From positions 3,617,442-3,681,441 of the forward strand of contig NC_087392.1 of assembly GCF_963675165.1 (NCBI RefSeq): a DNA stretch of 64,000 bases, written 5' to 3'. The notes under the pieces were generated by a model that made no database searches, had not been told where the DNA came from, and worked only from the letters and a program-made list of their open reading frames with translations. Within the stretch, counting starts at the first letter, position 1, and each line of letters begins with the position of its first letter. Of the stretch, positions 28,801 through 41,537 are shown in pieces. The position numbers were made by a program, and so were the translations under genes. The DNA comes from Halichondria panicea. Taxonomy: Eukaryota > Porifera > Demospongiae > Suberitida > Halichondriidae.

Positions 28801-30896
28801 TGAGTTCAATAGCTGCATGCAGGAAGTATAAGATACTTAACGTACATGAAGTCCAACAAAAATTGTACCTACCTTGTTTAAGATTCAAGATTGGACCCTC
28901 TAAAGCATCATCCTGTACACAATAATTATAATTATACATAAATTATGGGCAAGAAAACCCACTTCTTTTTTCTTAGCTAGTTGCTTCATCCTTTTGGTGA
29001 GGGTACCCCTGGCCACTCCAAGTCTGTGAGCTAGGTACTCAAACACCGCCTATACACAAATATATTAATGTTAAGGTAGCACCAACTGCTTAATGTACAG
29101 CCTCCAATACACAAACTATCGTGCATCGGCACTGATTTGTGAAATACCAAGTGAACTATTGATCTTAACTCACATTCCTTGTCTTCATCTGCAAACTCTT
29201 ACAAGCGGATTCAACCCTACATGTTTTGAATACACCATTATAAGAATACACTAACGCTATGACAGGCTTACTTCAAAAGTATCTCGTTGTATACTTCTCG
29301 TTGCCTGTTGGTCACCTTCCCTTCTGCTTGATCAGCAATCACTTTCTGTGAGTGGATTTAACATACAGTACTATGGACAATGTGATATAATTATACACAC
29401 TCACCATTGCCAGTTTAGTAACAGTGTCCAGTACAGGTTGTGGTAGGCTACTGGGTAAAACAGGAGGTGGCTTCTCCACTATTTTCTCTTTCTTCACCTG
29501 ACTAGAAATACTTGGCACACCCTGAATGGTATCTGAAGATGTTATCGGGCCCTCTGCAGCAGTAGGAAATATGAGAACAGATACAGATTTCTCCCCAATG
29601 CTGATCGGAACAGCTGGATACTTGGAGAGTGCCTGTTTAGCAGGTTCGGTATGTAGTTTCTTGCGAGGTTTCTTTGGAGGGGGAGGTTTGATGGAAACTT
29701 GACTAGAAGTGGCTGTTGTGAACAGCAACTTCTTAGTTCCACTTGGTGCTTTATGAAGAGCTGCATGTTGCTTGGCTTTTTTTAGTTTTTGGCTGCATAC
29801 AAAATACCAAAGTCATAGATATACGTCATTATAAATTCCCTATGACAATGACAGGCGTCAAAAAAATATACACGTACCTTGCTAATATGGCCTGTGGTGT
29901 TTGGTGACTCGGCTGTTTCGTGATCTTTGGCTTCTTTTTCACGACAAAATCTATGTCACTAAACAAGGGTTTCACGATAATCAAGTTCATTAATTAATTA
30001 ACGTACTTAATGTCTTCTGCTGCCTTAAATTCCAGTTCCCCAGTATTGACGTAGAAACCACCAAACTTGGTATCCACGTTATCTGGCACAAAATCTTCAT
30101 ACTATAATAATTAATTAAAGTGAAAACGTAAATTCATGCTGAAAACAAAAAAACAAAAAAACTTACAAACTCAGAGTCATCCACAAAAGGATCATCCAGA
30201 TCGTAGCCACACCCTCGGTCTATGTAATCCTGTATTAAATAGATCCAGTTGAAGAGATCTAGTTCACTCGTACAGAATATTTACCGAGTCATGAATGATA
30301 CGTTTCCGTTTCTTGGATGGTTTGGACCTCTAAAGCCAGTGAAGGTGATCAACAAAACTTTATTGTGGTATTAATGCTCTAGTTATAATAGCCGTACTCC
30401 TTACATATTTTTCCTCCAGCTTCCTTGTAATCGATGCCATTTGTTGACTGGAGCCACTGGCATTCAATCCTGACAGACCAGAAAAGCTAGTGTCATTCAA
30501 TAATGAACTTGAGCTGATGCTTAGTTTCTGGATGTACAATACAAAATAATTATAACAGTTTGCAATACAGCTTGCTGGCCCATGCTGCACATGCCACGCC
30601 CCCTACGTTGCAACGTAAGGACAAAAGATGGCTACCAAATGCCGTCTCCTAGGCATATTCCTCCCCATGACTTCTACTTAGCCTACTCAAAACGCAGCGC
30701 TGCTACGAGATGATAATACCTGTGTTTTCCACCCACTCATTGTACTATTCACCTCCTTCTTCCTTTCCCGCACCATTTGAAGGTATGAGAATTCACTAAA
30801 AGAGTCCTGAGTTGGTGAAACAAGTTCAAGGTCAAACCTGTGACTGGTTCGCTCCTTTTTGCTGATTTTTTTATGGTCTCCATTCACAACTGCCAT
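25885..30896 (-). CDS. Ubinuclein (HIRA histone-chaperone complex subunit, Hpc2-related)
   Basis: Sixteen exons, 5' to 3': 30896-30720, 30527-30405, 30329-30285, 30229-30167, 30101-30007, 29958-29878, 29792-29405, 29345-29272, 29216-29174, 29049-28963, 28912-28873, 28812-28721, 28111-27900, 27484-27394, 27341-27286, 27058-25885; 2841 nt, 946 aa. The Hpc2-related HRD domain (~115-170; YIDRGCGYDLDDPFVDDSEF, then KFGGFYVNTGELEF) binds HIRA. The middle domain follows (LPSSLPQPVLDTV, YLAHRLGVARGTL, AIELSMPKQLTLYEEEL, then KYRWAENDEVKRLLSEVV and the signature LWPKGWMQ), which binds H3.3-H4. The last exon encodes a ~390-residue Ser/Thr/Pro/Gln-rich tail. The HIRA complex deposits H3.3 independently of replication. 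The chosen ATG (MAVVNGDHKK) follows an open frame extending to a 3' splice site at 31001, so an upstream exon is possible. It is divergent from SLC30A9. Confidence 0.92.
27562..27763. mobile_element. Palindromic MITE, family B, in a ubinuclein intron
   Basis: Left end 'ataccgtatagcgggtaatt' and right end 'aaaattactggctatatggtac' are inverse and about 200 bp apart. A poly-C tract (27730-27741) sits near the right end. Confidence 0.75.
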
Positions 30897-31260
30897 CACA
30901 TACAGATGGCTGTCAGAACTATACAGTATCTTTAGACTGGCACAGAAGCGCTCAAGGGCTTGTACAGCAGACAAATTATATACTGGTGTGCTCCAAATGA
31001 ACTGGAGAAACTGGTGGAAACAGCGTTAGCTTCGAAGGATGAATGACTGATGAGAAAAAACAGTACAAAAGTTCATGTGTGTTGTGGGCATCCTTGCACA
31101 TTGGCTTGCCTGGAACATGCTGGCAATGTTTGTCCAGCATATTTTTGTCGGGCAATCGAACAAAAAAACACAAAAAAGTTGATGAGTCAGCAGCACATTC
31201 TGACGCTGAACACAACGCTAAGGCTAGCTGGCTAGCTAGCTACGGGAGAGCAAAAGATGA
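30897..31260. promoter_or_regulatory. Shared divergent promoter, ubinuclein / SLC30A9
   Basis: 364 bp lie between the chosen start codons. Both strands have open frames here (for example 31043-31327 +), so one or both genes may start further upstream on their own strand. Positional inference only. Confidence 0.4.
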
Positions 31261-34200
31261 ATGTCTCAACATTGTGCCGAAGGTGCACAGGTATGCACAT
31301 TTTCATGTTCTAGCTAGTACTGTATGATTACCATTTCACTCAGCTCAGCTGCAGAGAATAGCAGGAACTGTTCGTAAGGCTTATGCATACAAAGTTGCTA
31401 GACCAATCTCATGGTATTCTCCTGGTCAAATGAAGTTCTGTCCAGTACAAAGCCAACCTTATCAACATGTCAATGGATTTAGCAGCACCTCTTCTATGTA
31501 CCGAGATGAGGGCAATCTCAGCATAAACCCTCTAAATATCAGTACGGGTATTGATCTGTGTTTATGAGTGTTTATGTTCATTATTATGCTAACTCAGGCT
31601 CTAGAACTGCAAGAGGTCACTGGAAAAACACCTTTATATCTGCCTCACGTGCAATGGACAACTACCTTTTAGACATTGAGTAAGTGATTCTGTTTTCACT
31701 TTACCGTACTTATAAAACGACCATCCAAATAATTATGCGACACCCTCGATCTTTTCCAATTTTCTGACCTCGAAAAGTAGTAACTGCAGCGTTGACAATA
31801 GTTTTTTTATGTCGCGTCCTAAATAGAGGTCGCCTCGATTCCAGGCCACAAGAAACAATGTAATTTAAGCAGCCTATAATCAAGGATAATAGAGTAACTT
31901 CCAATTAGATGCGACCCTCTAAATGTGCGACACCAGGACTTCAATATAGTTTTTCAACCTCCAAAAAACGACCTCTGGCTTCGTAATTATTTAAAAGTGT
32001 CGCTTTAGTACGGTATAATATTTACACTTCGCAGGGACTTGGAAGACGTTACTGTTCACATTCTGAGGAGTGCTCATGAAGACGCTAGACCGATGGACTC
32101 TTACCTCAAATCTGATGTTGAGAAAAGGTTATCATGAACTAGTTCTGACTGACCTGTAGTGCTAGCACATTGTAAATCAGTAGAAGTGCCTCATAGCAGC
32201 GCTGAGATCAATCGGCCCTAGCTAATTCAGTGTACAACTAAATTTCTTAGCAAATTAGTAATGAACATCAGTCATGTATACACCTACACAATGTATACAG
32301 TATAAATGTGGTATACAGTCTAGTATTTGCCACTACTTAAATCAGGGGTTCTAGTTTCCATGCCATCTTAAATGTATTTGTCTTGCAGAGCATTGGAAGT
32401 TTGGGGAAGCTGGCAGGTGCTGGAGCATGAGCTAAATCGACGAAGAGTAGTTGTGGAAGAGGAGGAAGCCAGAAGAAAAGGGCTGAATACACTTATTGCA
32501 CACCTTAAGAAACTACAGAAGCACCAAACCAGGAAGGACATTGAGTTCGAGGTCAATAAAACGATACGCTATACTAAGAAATCTGAGCAGTATCTTTATT
32601 GGTAACGTTTTACAGATGTTTGGAGGCCGAAGGGAGAGAGTGTCATTGCTTAGAGGGTCAGCAAAGGTTGTGCTATTGGCTATAGCCAGGTACATCAGTC
32701 TCTGAAAATATTTATGATTTTGGTAAGGTGTATACTTATCAAATACTAAATGCAGCAATTTTGCTGTGTTTGTCTTCAAGGCATTGGCGTATCAATACTC
32801 TGGCTCGGCTGCTATGCTGTCAGAAGCTGTACACTCTCTTGCAGACATGCTTAATCAGGTGTACTAGCTATTATTAATATTATCCTTTGAGTTTCGATTA
32901 TCGCTTTGCACCTAGTGTCTGCTGGCTTTTGGCATTGCTCAGTCTATTCGTTCACCTGACCCCGATCATCCGTGAGTATCCTGTAGCCATTTGAAACTTC
33001 TTCGTCATAGTATCCCACTGTGACTGCAGGTATGGGTGGTCGAGGGTTCGTTACGTCTATTCTCTCATCAGTGGAGTGGGTATCTTCTTCCTGGGAGCGG
33101 GGGTAACCTGTTATCATGGCGTCACAGGCCTTATCCAACCTCATGTGGTGCAAAACATCCCCCTAGCATTGTCGGTTCTCTCAGCATCAGCTATAGTCGA
33201 AGGATGTAAGCAATAGCGTGTATATCAGTAACATTATGGAAACAATTCATTGTTTGTCAAATCTCACAGTGACACTTTGGGCTGCAGTCAAGCAAGTACA
33301 AAAGAGTGCCATTGAAACCGGAGTTAGTTTCAAAGATTATGGTGAGCCAAACACTGCATACCGAAACTGGAGTAGAGTTCATTGCTGGACTGACGTAGAC
33401 TCGCAAGCCGTCACTGTTGCACGGCAAACTGTAGACTGGTCAAAACTCCGTGTAGAAACTCGTTTTGCACAGTCAGCATATCAGATAAGATTTTAAGTGG
33501 CTGCGGTTTTCATGACATCAGTATACTGCATGTGATACCTAGAGTGTTCTAGTGCTACGTCACTATCAATGATATTGTGGTAACCGCATGCAGTCTAGCC
33601 ACTTTGAGTTGCCACAAATATCATGGCAAATGTTGCACGAGTCTCTACACGGAGTTTAATTAGTCTACTGTTCGCCGTGCAACAGTGACGGCTTACTGAC
33701 AGTCTAAGCACTATAATTTTGCATGACCCTTTACCTGCTGTTGCCTGTAAGTCCCTTTTAGGTAGAATGATCCTTACCCACACTACCACTGATGCTCTAG
33801 CTAGATGGCTGAAGAGAGAGAAGTGTTTCAAAGACAGCCTGGTTCAAATGCCCCTAAGTATTCACTTACTGAACTGTTCTTGCAGCCAGGGTGGTGCTGA
33901 TAGACTTCACAATATGAACCATTACGTCTATTGAATTGAACAGAACGTTCATTGATCTACTGACGCGTGTGTGTGTATGTGCATGCCTTGCATTCAAGAG
34001 GCACACTCACTACAATACTCTACTCAGACTATACTACTTTGCATTTTGCATGCAGTGTTGAGAGGTAGGGACCCTTCTGCTGTGGCTGTACTGATGGAGG
34101 ACAGTGCAGCAGTGGCGGGAGTATTTGTGGCAGCCACTGCCCTGTGTATTACTCACTGGACTGGAAACACAATGTATGATGCTATTGGATCAATCTCCAT

Positions 34201-35078
34201 AGGTGGTGAGTAATTTGTGGATTAAATCAGCAATAATTATTGATGGCTTGGATCTATTGAACCAAATCAGCAGGATGAAAAATTACTGAGTGTAGCTAGC
34301 TATGCATTGTGATCATACATTGAATGTATTCTTGAGGCTTTATTGGATTTAGTAGGCCTTGTTTGTTGTGTTCATTGTATTTGCAGGTCTGCTTGGTGTG
34401 GTAGCACTGTTTCTTATTCAAAGGAATAGTAGTGCTTTAGTTGGAAGGTGAGTGGGTCAATAATTTTCGTTCACCTGATGTGTGCACTACTCAGGTCAAT
34501 TCCTCCTGAGAGGCTCAAGCAACTTACAGACTTCATTGAAAGTGACGTCATGATTCGGTACACATTGTTGCTTTGGTATGCTAAAACTTTTTCAGTAGCT
34601 TATCAGGTCAATCCACGATGTCAAAGCTACAGACATGGGTAACATATAATTATATATATATATGGCTTCTTTTTGGTCACGTATACTAAATATGTAGGAG
34701 CTGATTCTGTGAGATTTAAGGCAGAGGTAAACTTTGACGGTAGAGAAGTTGCTCGGGTCCATATCAACCGTTTGAACTTGGAGGCAATTCTCAAGGTTTA
34801 ATCTCTTCAACTAGCTATACCCCCATACATGTATTTATCTATCATTTACCACAATAAGGAGGTACAAGGGTTCGGCACAGTAGCGGATGTGGAAAAGTTC
34901 CTACTTGAACACGGCGAGCAAGTTATTGATGTGCTTGGATCTGAAGTGGACAGAGTTGAATCAGAAATAAAGGTGCAACTTAGTATTATTTTGAACTTAA
35001 GTTAATGCTTCACAATAATTTTTTAATTCACAGAAACAATCTCCAGAGGTGCGGCATGTTGACCTTGAAATTCTTTAA
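31261..35078 (+). CDS. SLC30A9: SLC30A9 / ZnT9 zinc transporter (CDF family)
   Basis: Seventeen exons: 31261-31290, 31355-31541, 31598-31679, 32035-32127, 32389-32551, 32616-32689, 32756-32858, 32916-32971, 33030-33205, 33270-33341, 34056-34205, 34387-34447, 34495-34557, 34607-34638, 34698-34795, 34859-34972, 35034-35078; 1599 nt, 532 aa (human 568). The N-terminal part carries the HUEL-type region NTFISASRAMDNYLL and YLKSDVEKRALEVWGS with a charged coiled stretch. The CDF membrane domain then has the metal-binding HxxxD of helix 2 (EAVHSLADMLNQ), SPDPDHPYGWSRVRYVYSL, and VLMEDSAAVAGV of helix 5. The C-terminus (RSIPPERL, IHDVKATDMG, RFKAEVNFDG, SPEVRHVDLEIL) is strongly ZnT9. In vertebrates ZnT9 exports zinc from mitochondria. 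The first exon (MSQHCAEGAQ) is uncertain, and a mitochondrial presequence may be encoded upstream. The stop lies 90 bp from the NSUN7-B stop. Confidence 0.92.
31700..32018. mobile_element. Probable MITE in SLC30A9 intron 3
   Basis: The ends 'taccgtacttataaaacgac' and 'gtgtcgctttagtacggta' are roughly inverse. Internal 'gcgacacc', 'gacctcgaaaa' and 'cgacctct' words repeat. No coding sequence. Confidence 0.5.
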
Positions 35079-35168
35079 TCTTGTTATAGCATATACGGTA
35101 CATGCAACTAGATGACTGTTGTAATAATTGTATAATAGGTTAACAATGATTTCATTATGAGTTTGTGG

Positions 35169-38100
35169 TTACTTCTTGACAACTCCCATTTCTGATGATG
35201 AGGGGGTCAATGGAATGCCTTGATGCAGGGCATTAATCTTAGATCGTTTTGTCTTTCTCTCCTTTGGTTTTTTCTTGCTTGGTACACGTTTTTGGGGTGT
35301 GATGAACTCGTCTCCTAGACAGGATGTGTCAAGTAGACCTTTTGCCACTGCCCTACTCAGCACAGCGTTTGAACGGCGTGGTTCTAAGTGCTGCAAGGTG
35401 AAAATATATGATTGACTCTTAAGTATGTACTTACACCATAGTTCTATCATAAAGCACTTGGTGGAAGCTTCATGACAAGATAATTATACCACCTTTTTGT
35501 AGCATGCATTCACTCTGTGTGTTGAGCTTCATCACACGGTGGCAAAACTATAATTTTTACCGTAATCACCTCAACATTATGGGGAATGATCATGAATCTA
35601 GAAAGCATCAATTAAAAAACACTGTTTTGTTGCCTTCGAAGATTGCCTACAAGTTTCATCTATCATGCAGTAATAGCCTACTCATTAGCAGTTAAAACAG
35701 TCCATGAAAGTGTCTAGTTTGCTCAAACAGCTCGTTTTTGTGTCCACACACACACCAATCACTGCTGCACACGCACGGGGTATAATAATTGTTACATAGG
35801 GGAATGGATGCTCATTTTCAAGAGCAGTGGCCCGGTTCCAAACGAACGAATGAGCAGTGAAAGTCTCGCGCAATTTTTGGGGGGTTTATGCCCACTTCCG
35901 GTCATACGTGGCCATTCTCAGCCAGGAAAGTTCCATATTAGACTTGCGTAGAGCTGTTACGATCAAATCAACTAATCCTAGGCTAACTGGCTAACTATTG
36001 ACTTTGAATACCCTGGTAGATCTACTATCATTACAACAGCTACAAAACTGATAAATAGCTAGCTGGTAGCTGTACTAAAGCTAGACTAAAAAGGAGGCAC
36101 CCTGAGATCTCCCCCGGATCCACCAGAAGAGGTTGGCTACTACGGTTTCTACTACATATGACATTGTGCGATGTTGTGACCTAGTCTCAATCCTTCACAT
36201 TCTTTCTTCACGTTCTTGAGAAAATACGTGAGGAATTGAAGGAACAAAGAAATAATTGGGTTAGAAAAGGAAGCATGCGAGGAGGCTGCTCCCTTAAGCC
36301 CATAATTTATAGATGCTGTGCAGCTTTGGGTGGGATCACGATTTGTCGAACAATAATGATAGGTTGAAGGCTAGCAATGTACGTGTATGCAGCTTTGCAG
36401 CTCTTTTCTGACTCTTGTAGCTAACAAACAACTAGCGTTTTAGTGCAAGGCTAACTCGTAAGTTGAATAGAAAGTTTGTGCGAACAGATGATGCTATAAT
36501 TATGAAGGGACTTCACTGTGAGTCAAACTAGCCATAACTCGATTTAGTTTGCAAATCCACGAATCCAAAATCCAAGAGACTGTTAATTTTCGTCACATTG
36601 CAACCATTGAGCAGTTACAGCTGGAACAGACACACACACACACACAGTCAGCTTTACTCGTGCAGTTACACCTCGGGGCACAATTATTACCTTTTTGGTG
36701 AGAACTGTGATGGTGTAACTGCTTGTGTAGACGGTCCTTTCCTCCTCGTTTATAACAGTGTGGCCTGTTTGATAGAGACTGAATGTTCTATTTTTCTCGA
36801 AGACATCTCGCATAATGGGGTTCACATCATCATCAATGCTACTCAATAGAACTATGCGTTCAGCTTGCTCAACTGAAATAAACAGTAGAAAATGATCATT
36901 TCGGATTATTATCAAGTTCTTACATTGCAACGCGTGTGTAAGCGTGTCTCCCAAAGTGTTTGTCAGGTTAGTAGAACGGCTACATGTAGGGGAAAGCCAG
37001 GACAAATTATGTTCTGCAGAAAAGGTACATTATATATGTGTTATACACAGCGAGTTCTGTTCTTACCACCTTCCTGTAGTACATGGTCCACTGGGTGCAC
37101 CAAGGTGCTACACTGTGCAATAGGTAGGGCACACATGACTAGCTTAACATTGGATAATGTCACATCAGACGAACATGATTCTGAGAAAGGGGTACTAATT
37201 AATTGCACATCTGATGATTAGTGAAGAACAACAACTAATTTGATTTCTGATATTCCTGATGTAATAATTCAATAGCCGCTATCTGAGGTAAGGATACTGT
37301 GAAGTCCCAGGTTTCGAAGCTTGGAAGTGAGCCCATCCACAATCTCACAAGGCACACTAAAAACTTTTACTGTACCTTTATCACCCAATATGCTAGCAGC
37401 ATGAAGTACCTCAGTACCTGTGTAAATAGCATGCATTGTTTTGTAACCACAAGGGTTTTATATATCATACCAGAGTGACATTCTGTAAAAATAACGTCAC
37501 CACCAATAGACGTTTGTATGGCTTGATCAACGTAATAGTAGCTTGAAAGATCCTGTAAGAACACAATGTCATAATTCTATAATTATTAAAGTACAAGAAT
37601 ATGAATAGCTAAATTGACATAGATCTACCAGTGACCTGAAGAAGTAGGAAGCTCTCAGCAACAAGTTGATGTGAATATAAGTGAGGTCGAAAATCACTTG
37701 AAAATACGAGCAGATCTGTTTTGGCCTGATAAAACGACATTCCAAGCAATAATTCGTCTTTAGTGTGGACAAGATTGACACTGTCTCTCAGTAGCCTCGA
37801 GATGACATCTTTAATTTTTACTTTCAGAAGATTAACTCTTGCTGCACAGAGAGAAGCTTCTGCATACTCAAATTTCCTCTGTACACTGTGGTCTGGAATC
37901 AATTGGGTAATAGACTTAGCATTCTGCTTGACTCTCATCCGTGAAAGAGTAGCTCCCAGCTTCACTTTGTGTGCCCACAAAGATTCAGCCACTTGGATAA
38001 CTTCAGGTGGAAGCGTATGGATTCCATGTGTCGGAAGTCTTAGGGAAAATTTTTCACTTTGAAAATCGTAAGCCATTATCGACACGAGATCTTCATGGTT

Positions 38101-41100
38101 ACGAAGCTGTTAAGGATGTTACGTATAAATATAGTGTACTGTACGTATTATATTCACATTGTTTAAACCATAGTTATATATAATAGAGGAAGGGAATTGG
38201 CAGGCTATTAGTACTATTGCACATGCAGTCATGCATTGACAGTTCGTGTTCAGGGGCGGATCTAGGGGGTAGGTTTCAGAGGTTGCAACCCCCCAAACAC
38301 TCACAAAAACTAGCTCGTGGCTAAATGAGCAATGTAGTTAACTTACAAGCTGTGAACTATGAAGTATTAGTATCTGTTGACACCAGTAAATACGCAATAA
38401 TTTTCATTCCACACATACTGTATTATGCGCTAACGCGCGTTTTTGTTTTATAACCCCCCTATAAATTTTTGGCTGGATCCGCCCCTGGTATTACAACCTC
38501 AATTAGAGCCACGACCATGATTTCATGCAGCTTAGGCCACTCCAAGGATACTCTAGTTTCTGGTCCTGAAGTTTCTCTAATTGCATGCGAGCGGGCGGCT
38601 TTTCTCATTATATCATTATTGGTTTCACCTTAAAAACTCATTATTATTTGCAAATAAATATTATCACACTTATTTTGGACCATTCTGCGCATGCGTAGTA
38701 TAAGAGATAGAAATCCAATCTGATGCGGGCGGTGAACCAGAACCAGAGTATCTCTTGGAGTGGCCTTCAACTGCTGAGCTTGCAATGAACATTTTATGTA
38801 CTAACTAAAAAGCCCGTGCATGCAAGCTTGTTATGATCATGCATGCATGGACACATGGACAAAACATAATTCAATTCTACCAGTGATTTCTCAGTCCAAC
38901 ACTGCAGAGAGCATGAATGGATGGGCTAGTTTAAATCAACCATGCAATCGGCCGAAATAATTATGATCTTCCCATGTAGGAACAAATTTAAGGATTGTAG
39001 TACTAATTGACTACTAATGACTACATCTCACGTTACAATTGTTGAGTAGTTACAACTGGAATACCTCCACCACCCACCCACACACACCTCCCGCTAGTAA
39101 ATGCTGATGCTGTCAACTTCCAATAATACTGTTGAAGCACTGAATACACCATACCGTCATCTACTACTAAAGGGCATATAAAAAGAATAGGGCGTGTAAC
39201 TACTATTTCTATCAAATACAAATGGGCGGGGGCGTGTGCGCCAAGAAAATAATTATTGGACGTGCACTTACTGATCACATCGATGACCAGCTATAGCTGT
39301 TGAGGTAGAGCAAAGATTGTATCATGCAGTGGCAGATCTAGGATTCTTGTCGTGGGGTTCCAGTGGCCAGACAGGGCTCAAGCGGGACGTACTCCGCATT
39401 CTACCTAAAAAAAGGTTGTCACTTCTATTCAATAGCCAGCATGCGCACATTAGATTTTGCCTAAAAAAAGGTCAGCACTCCTTAGTGATAGTCAGCATGC
39501 GCTGGAGTTTGGAGCTTTTAGTGAATAGAATTGCACAAATATGCAGCTAGAGCTTCGCAGGACTTTGAAGAACTACAAGTAAATGATAAGTGAATATAAA
39601 AGCTTGCAATAAACAAAAAACTTGCTAGCTAGCTGCTTAAGCCTCCACTAAATTACGTCTATGGATCAACCACTGCATGTAAGGTCAGGGGGTGCTTGAG
39701 CACCCTCTGCTACCTGCTAGATCCGCCCCTGAGTATCTTAATTTGTGTAGAGTTAACCACAAATATCAACAAGTAGAAGAGAAGGACGATGTTATTACTA
39801 GAGCCAGGAAGCAAACAAGAGTTGCTAAGCCTATTAAGAAGACTACTACATGGCGAGAGATGTGGAGAGAAGTGTTTTGTCAGTAAATGTATGAGATTTT
39901 TCTCTTGATTTTTTATCACTAAAATTTCGCCTAACTTTGTCACTTAGTGGAGATGAAGCACCCTGTTACGATACTTCTTACATATGGCACTAGCAGCTGT
40001 ACTAATGGGTGTCTTGCCAGAAAAGACAACTTACGACTAGGAGTATAGCCATACCTACGTACCTGTACCTGATAACCAATCACTCTATCTATATAGGGTG
40101 CTATACTCGTTCACAGTAAATTGCTAGTATGTGCATTGCTGCATTTTTTATGCGTACACAGTATACATTGCGAATTGCATGCCCTCTTCTCTTTATACGC
40201 CCTTGCTATACTATGATCATTTAATGCATGCAATTCATAAGTCAGTTTTTACCCCAAAAGAGAGACTATTATTTTATACAAAGAGTGCATGCATGCACGT
40301 GAATATGACTTCTATAGCTAAGTTCATTTTGTACCTATTTTGTCAATTATAATTAGTCTTTCCAAAACCTTCTCTTCGCACAAAACCATGCAGTGAAATC
40401 ACACTTCAAGGTGTTTATTAGTTGCTATACACGGACTGTCCAGACGCATTACATAGAAACTACAGTAGACTCTCGTTAATCTGGTCACCCTTGGGACCAT
40501 GCAGCTTGGCCGGAATAGCGAGGTGGCTGTAGCTCAGAAAATAGCCGCGGCTTAAAAACGACCTTACCTCGAATATAATTACTACTTTTGCGGTTCTTGT
40601 CTCGAGGATAATGTAGGATAATGAATCATTTTGTTCTCTATTTAAGTGTAATTCAATTTTATTTGCTAAACCACACCCAAAACGTCATATCCGGCCGTAA
40701 TACACGTATAAAATTACATTGAAAACCTTGTTTGGGACAGCCAGCACTGGCCGGTAACCGGAATAGCGAGTGGCCGTACTTCAGGGTGAGTTTTGTGCAG
40801 TAAACATATAGCTAGCATTCCGTGCCAAGCCAATTGGCCGGTATATCGAGGTGGCCGTACTTCAGGGAGCCGGAATAGCGAGAGTCTACTGTATACGCTT
40901 ACGTGATCACGTTTCCAACCACCTTCCTTTAAATTATCTATATTTAAACGTACTTCCAAGTTGCTTGCAAAGAATCTGCTTTCTACGAGTATCTCAATTA
41001 ACACCTCTTGATCTGCATATAAGAGTACCAGTTGTAAAACAGCTTAAATTGACACATACTGTGAAGTTAACTTACGATGCAAAACTTCAAAGACTATCTG

Positions 41101-41537
41101 ATAAATTCTTTGCTTGAGTCTTCTATTGGCATCCAAATTTTGCTTAAGTTCAACTGGGAGTTTTTCGCTGCCTCTTGCAACTCTATATACTTGTAGTGCA
41201 TTCCTATACATCTGAAACCTCTCCAAGCTTGGATGCAGCGATCTTTGAGGTACAGTTTTGAGTAGAGAAAGAATCTGCTCATTATCCTTGATTAGGTGGG
41301 GAATAAGCTTCTCCAAATCACTCTCGCCTACGGAATTATTGCATGAATGAAATCGGAAAGCTGACAATTAACACTGTCGGTGCTGCTCAATGCACGTGTA
41401 GGATATCTATAATAATTTATACTTGCGCAGACGGTTAGTTGATTAAAACACCAGATATAACAGAACAAAGAACAGTTTAGAAAAAACTCACTTTTGTTTG
41501 TAGATCTTTCTATGCCTATGGTAGATCTATCACTCAT
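35169..41537 (-). CDS. NSUN7-like protein, copy B (inverted paralogue)
   Basis: Ten exons, 5' to 3': 41537-41492, 41327-41076, 41012-40954, 38106-37636, 37552-37471, 37417-37298, 37210-37067, 37013-36924, 36872-36691, 35390-35169; 1668 nt, 555 aa. Exons 3-7 and 9 have exactly the same lengths as in copy A (59, 471, 82, 120, 144, 182 nt), and all phases agree, so the genes arose by duplication. Copy B starts MSDRSTIGIERSTNK, lacks six residues of copy A in exon 2 (two 3-residue gaps), and has a longer basic C-terminal segment (PSKKKPKERKTKRSK). It too lacks the catalytic cysteine motif (AERIVLLSSIDDD). The reading frame is intact and conserved, so it is unlikely to be a pseudogene. Intron 3 carries two hAT-like MITEs and one pogo-like MITE. 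Confidence 0.8.
36410..36690 (-). repeat. Interspersed repeat, family D, reversed short copy
   Basis: The reverse complement matches the family-D copies at 19540 and 49140 ('gcactaaa..gctag', 'aactttctattcaac', 'gtttgactcac', a GT tract as 'acacacac'). It ends immediately beside the donor site of NSUN7-B exon 9 at 36690. Confidence 0.6.
38251..38487. mobile_element. hAT-like MITE ('caggggcgga' ends)
   Basis: It begins 'caggggcggatctagg' and ends 'ggatccgcccctg', the inverse. This terminal sequence is typical of non-autonomous hAT elements in many animals. 237 bp, in NSUN7-B intron 3. I could not see a clean 8-bp target duplication. Confidence 0.75.
39327..39731. mobile_element. hAT-like MITE, second copy
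   Basis: Left end 'cagtggcagatctaggattc' (mutated) and right end 'ctagatccgcccctg' are inverse, 405 bp apart, in NSUN7-B intron 3. Confidence 0.65.
40463..40891. mobile_element. Pogo/Tigger-like MITE, second copy
   Basis: TA-flanked, starting 'cagtagactctcgttaatct' and ending 'agcgagagtctactg'; 429 bp. It is collinear with the copy at 10640-11009 and lies in NSUN7-B intron 3, only ~60 bp from exon 3. Confidence 0.85.

Noticed and set aside
31043-31327. 94-codon open frame as the SLC30A9 N-terminus
   Set aside because: Its last codons join exon 2 out of frame; the shorter ATG at 31261 joins in frame. An upstream start cannot be excluded, so the start is marked uncertain.
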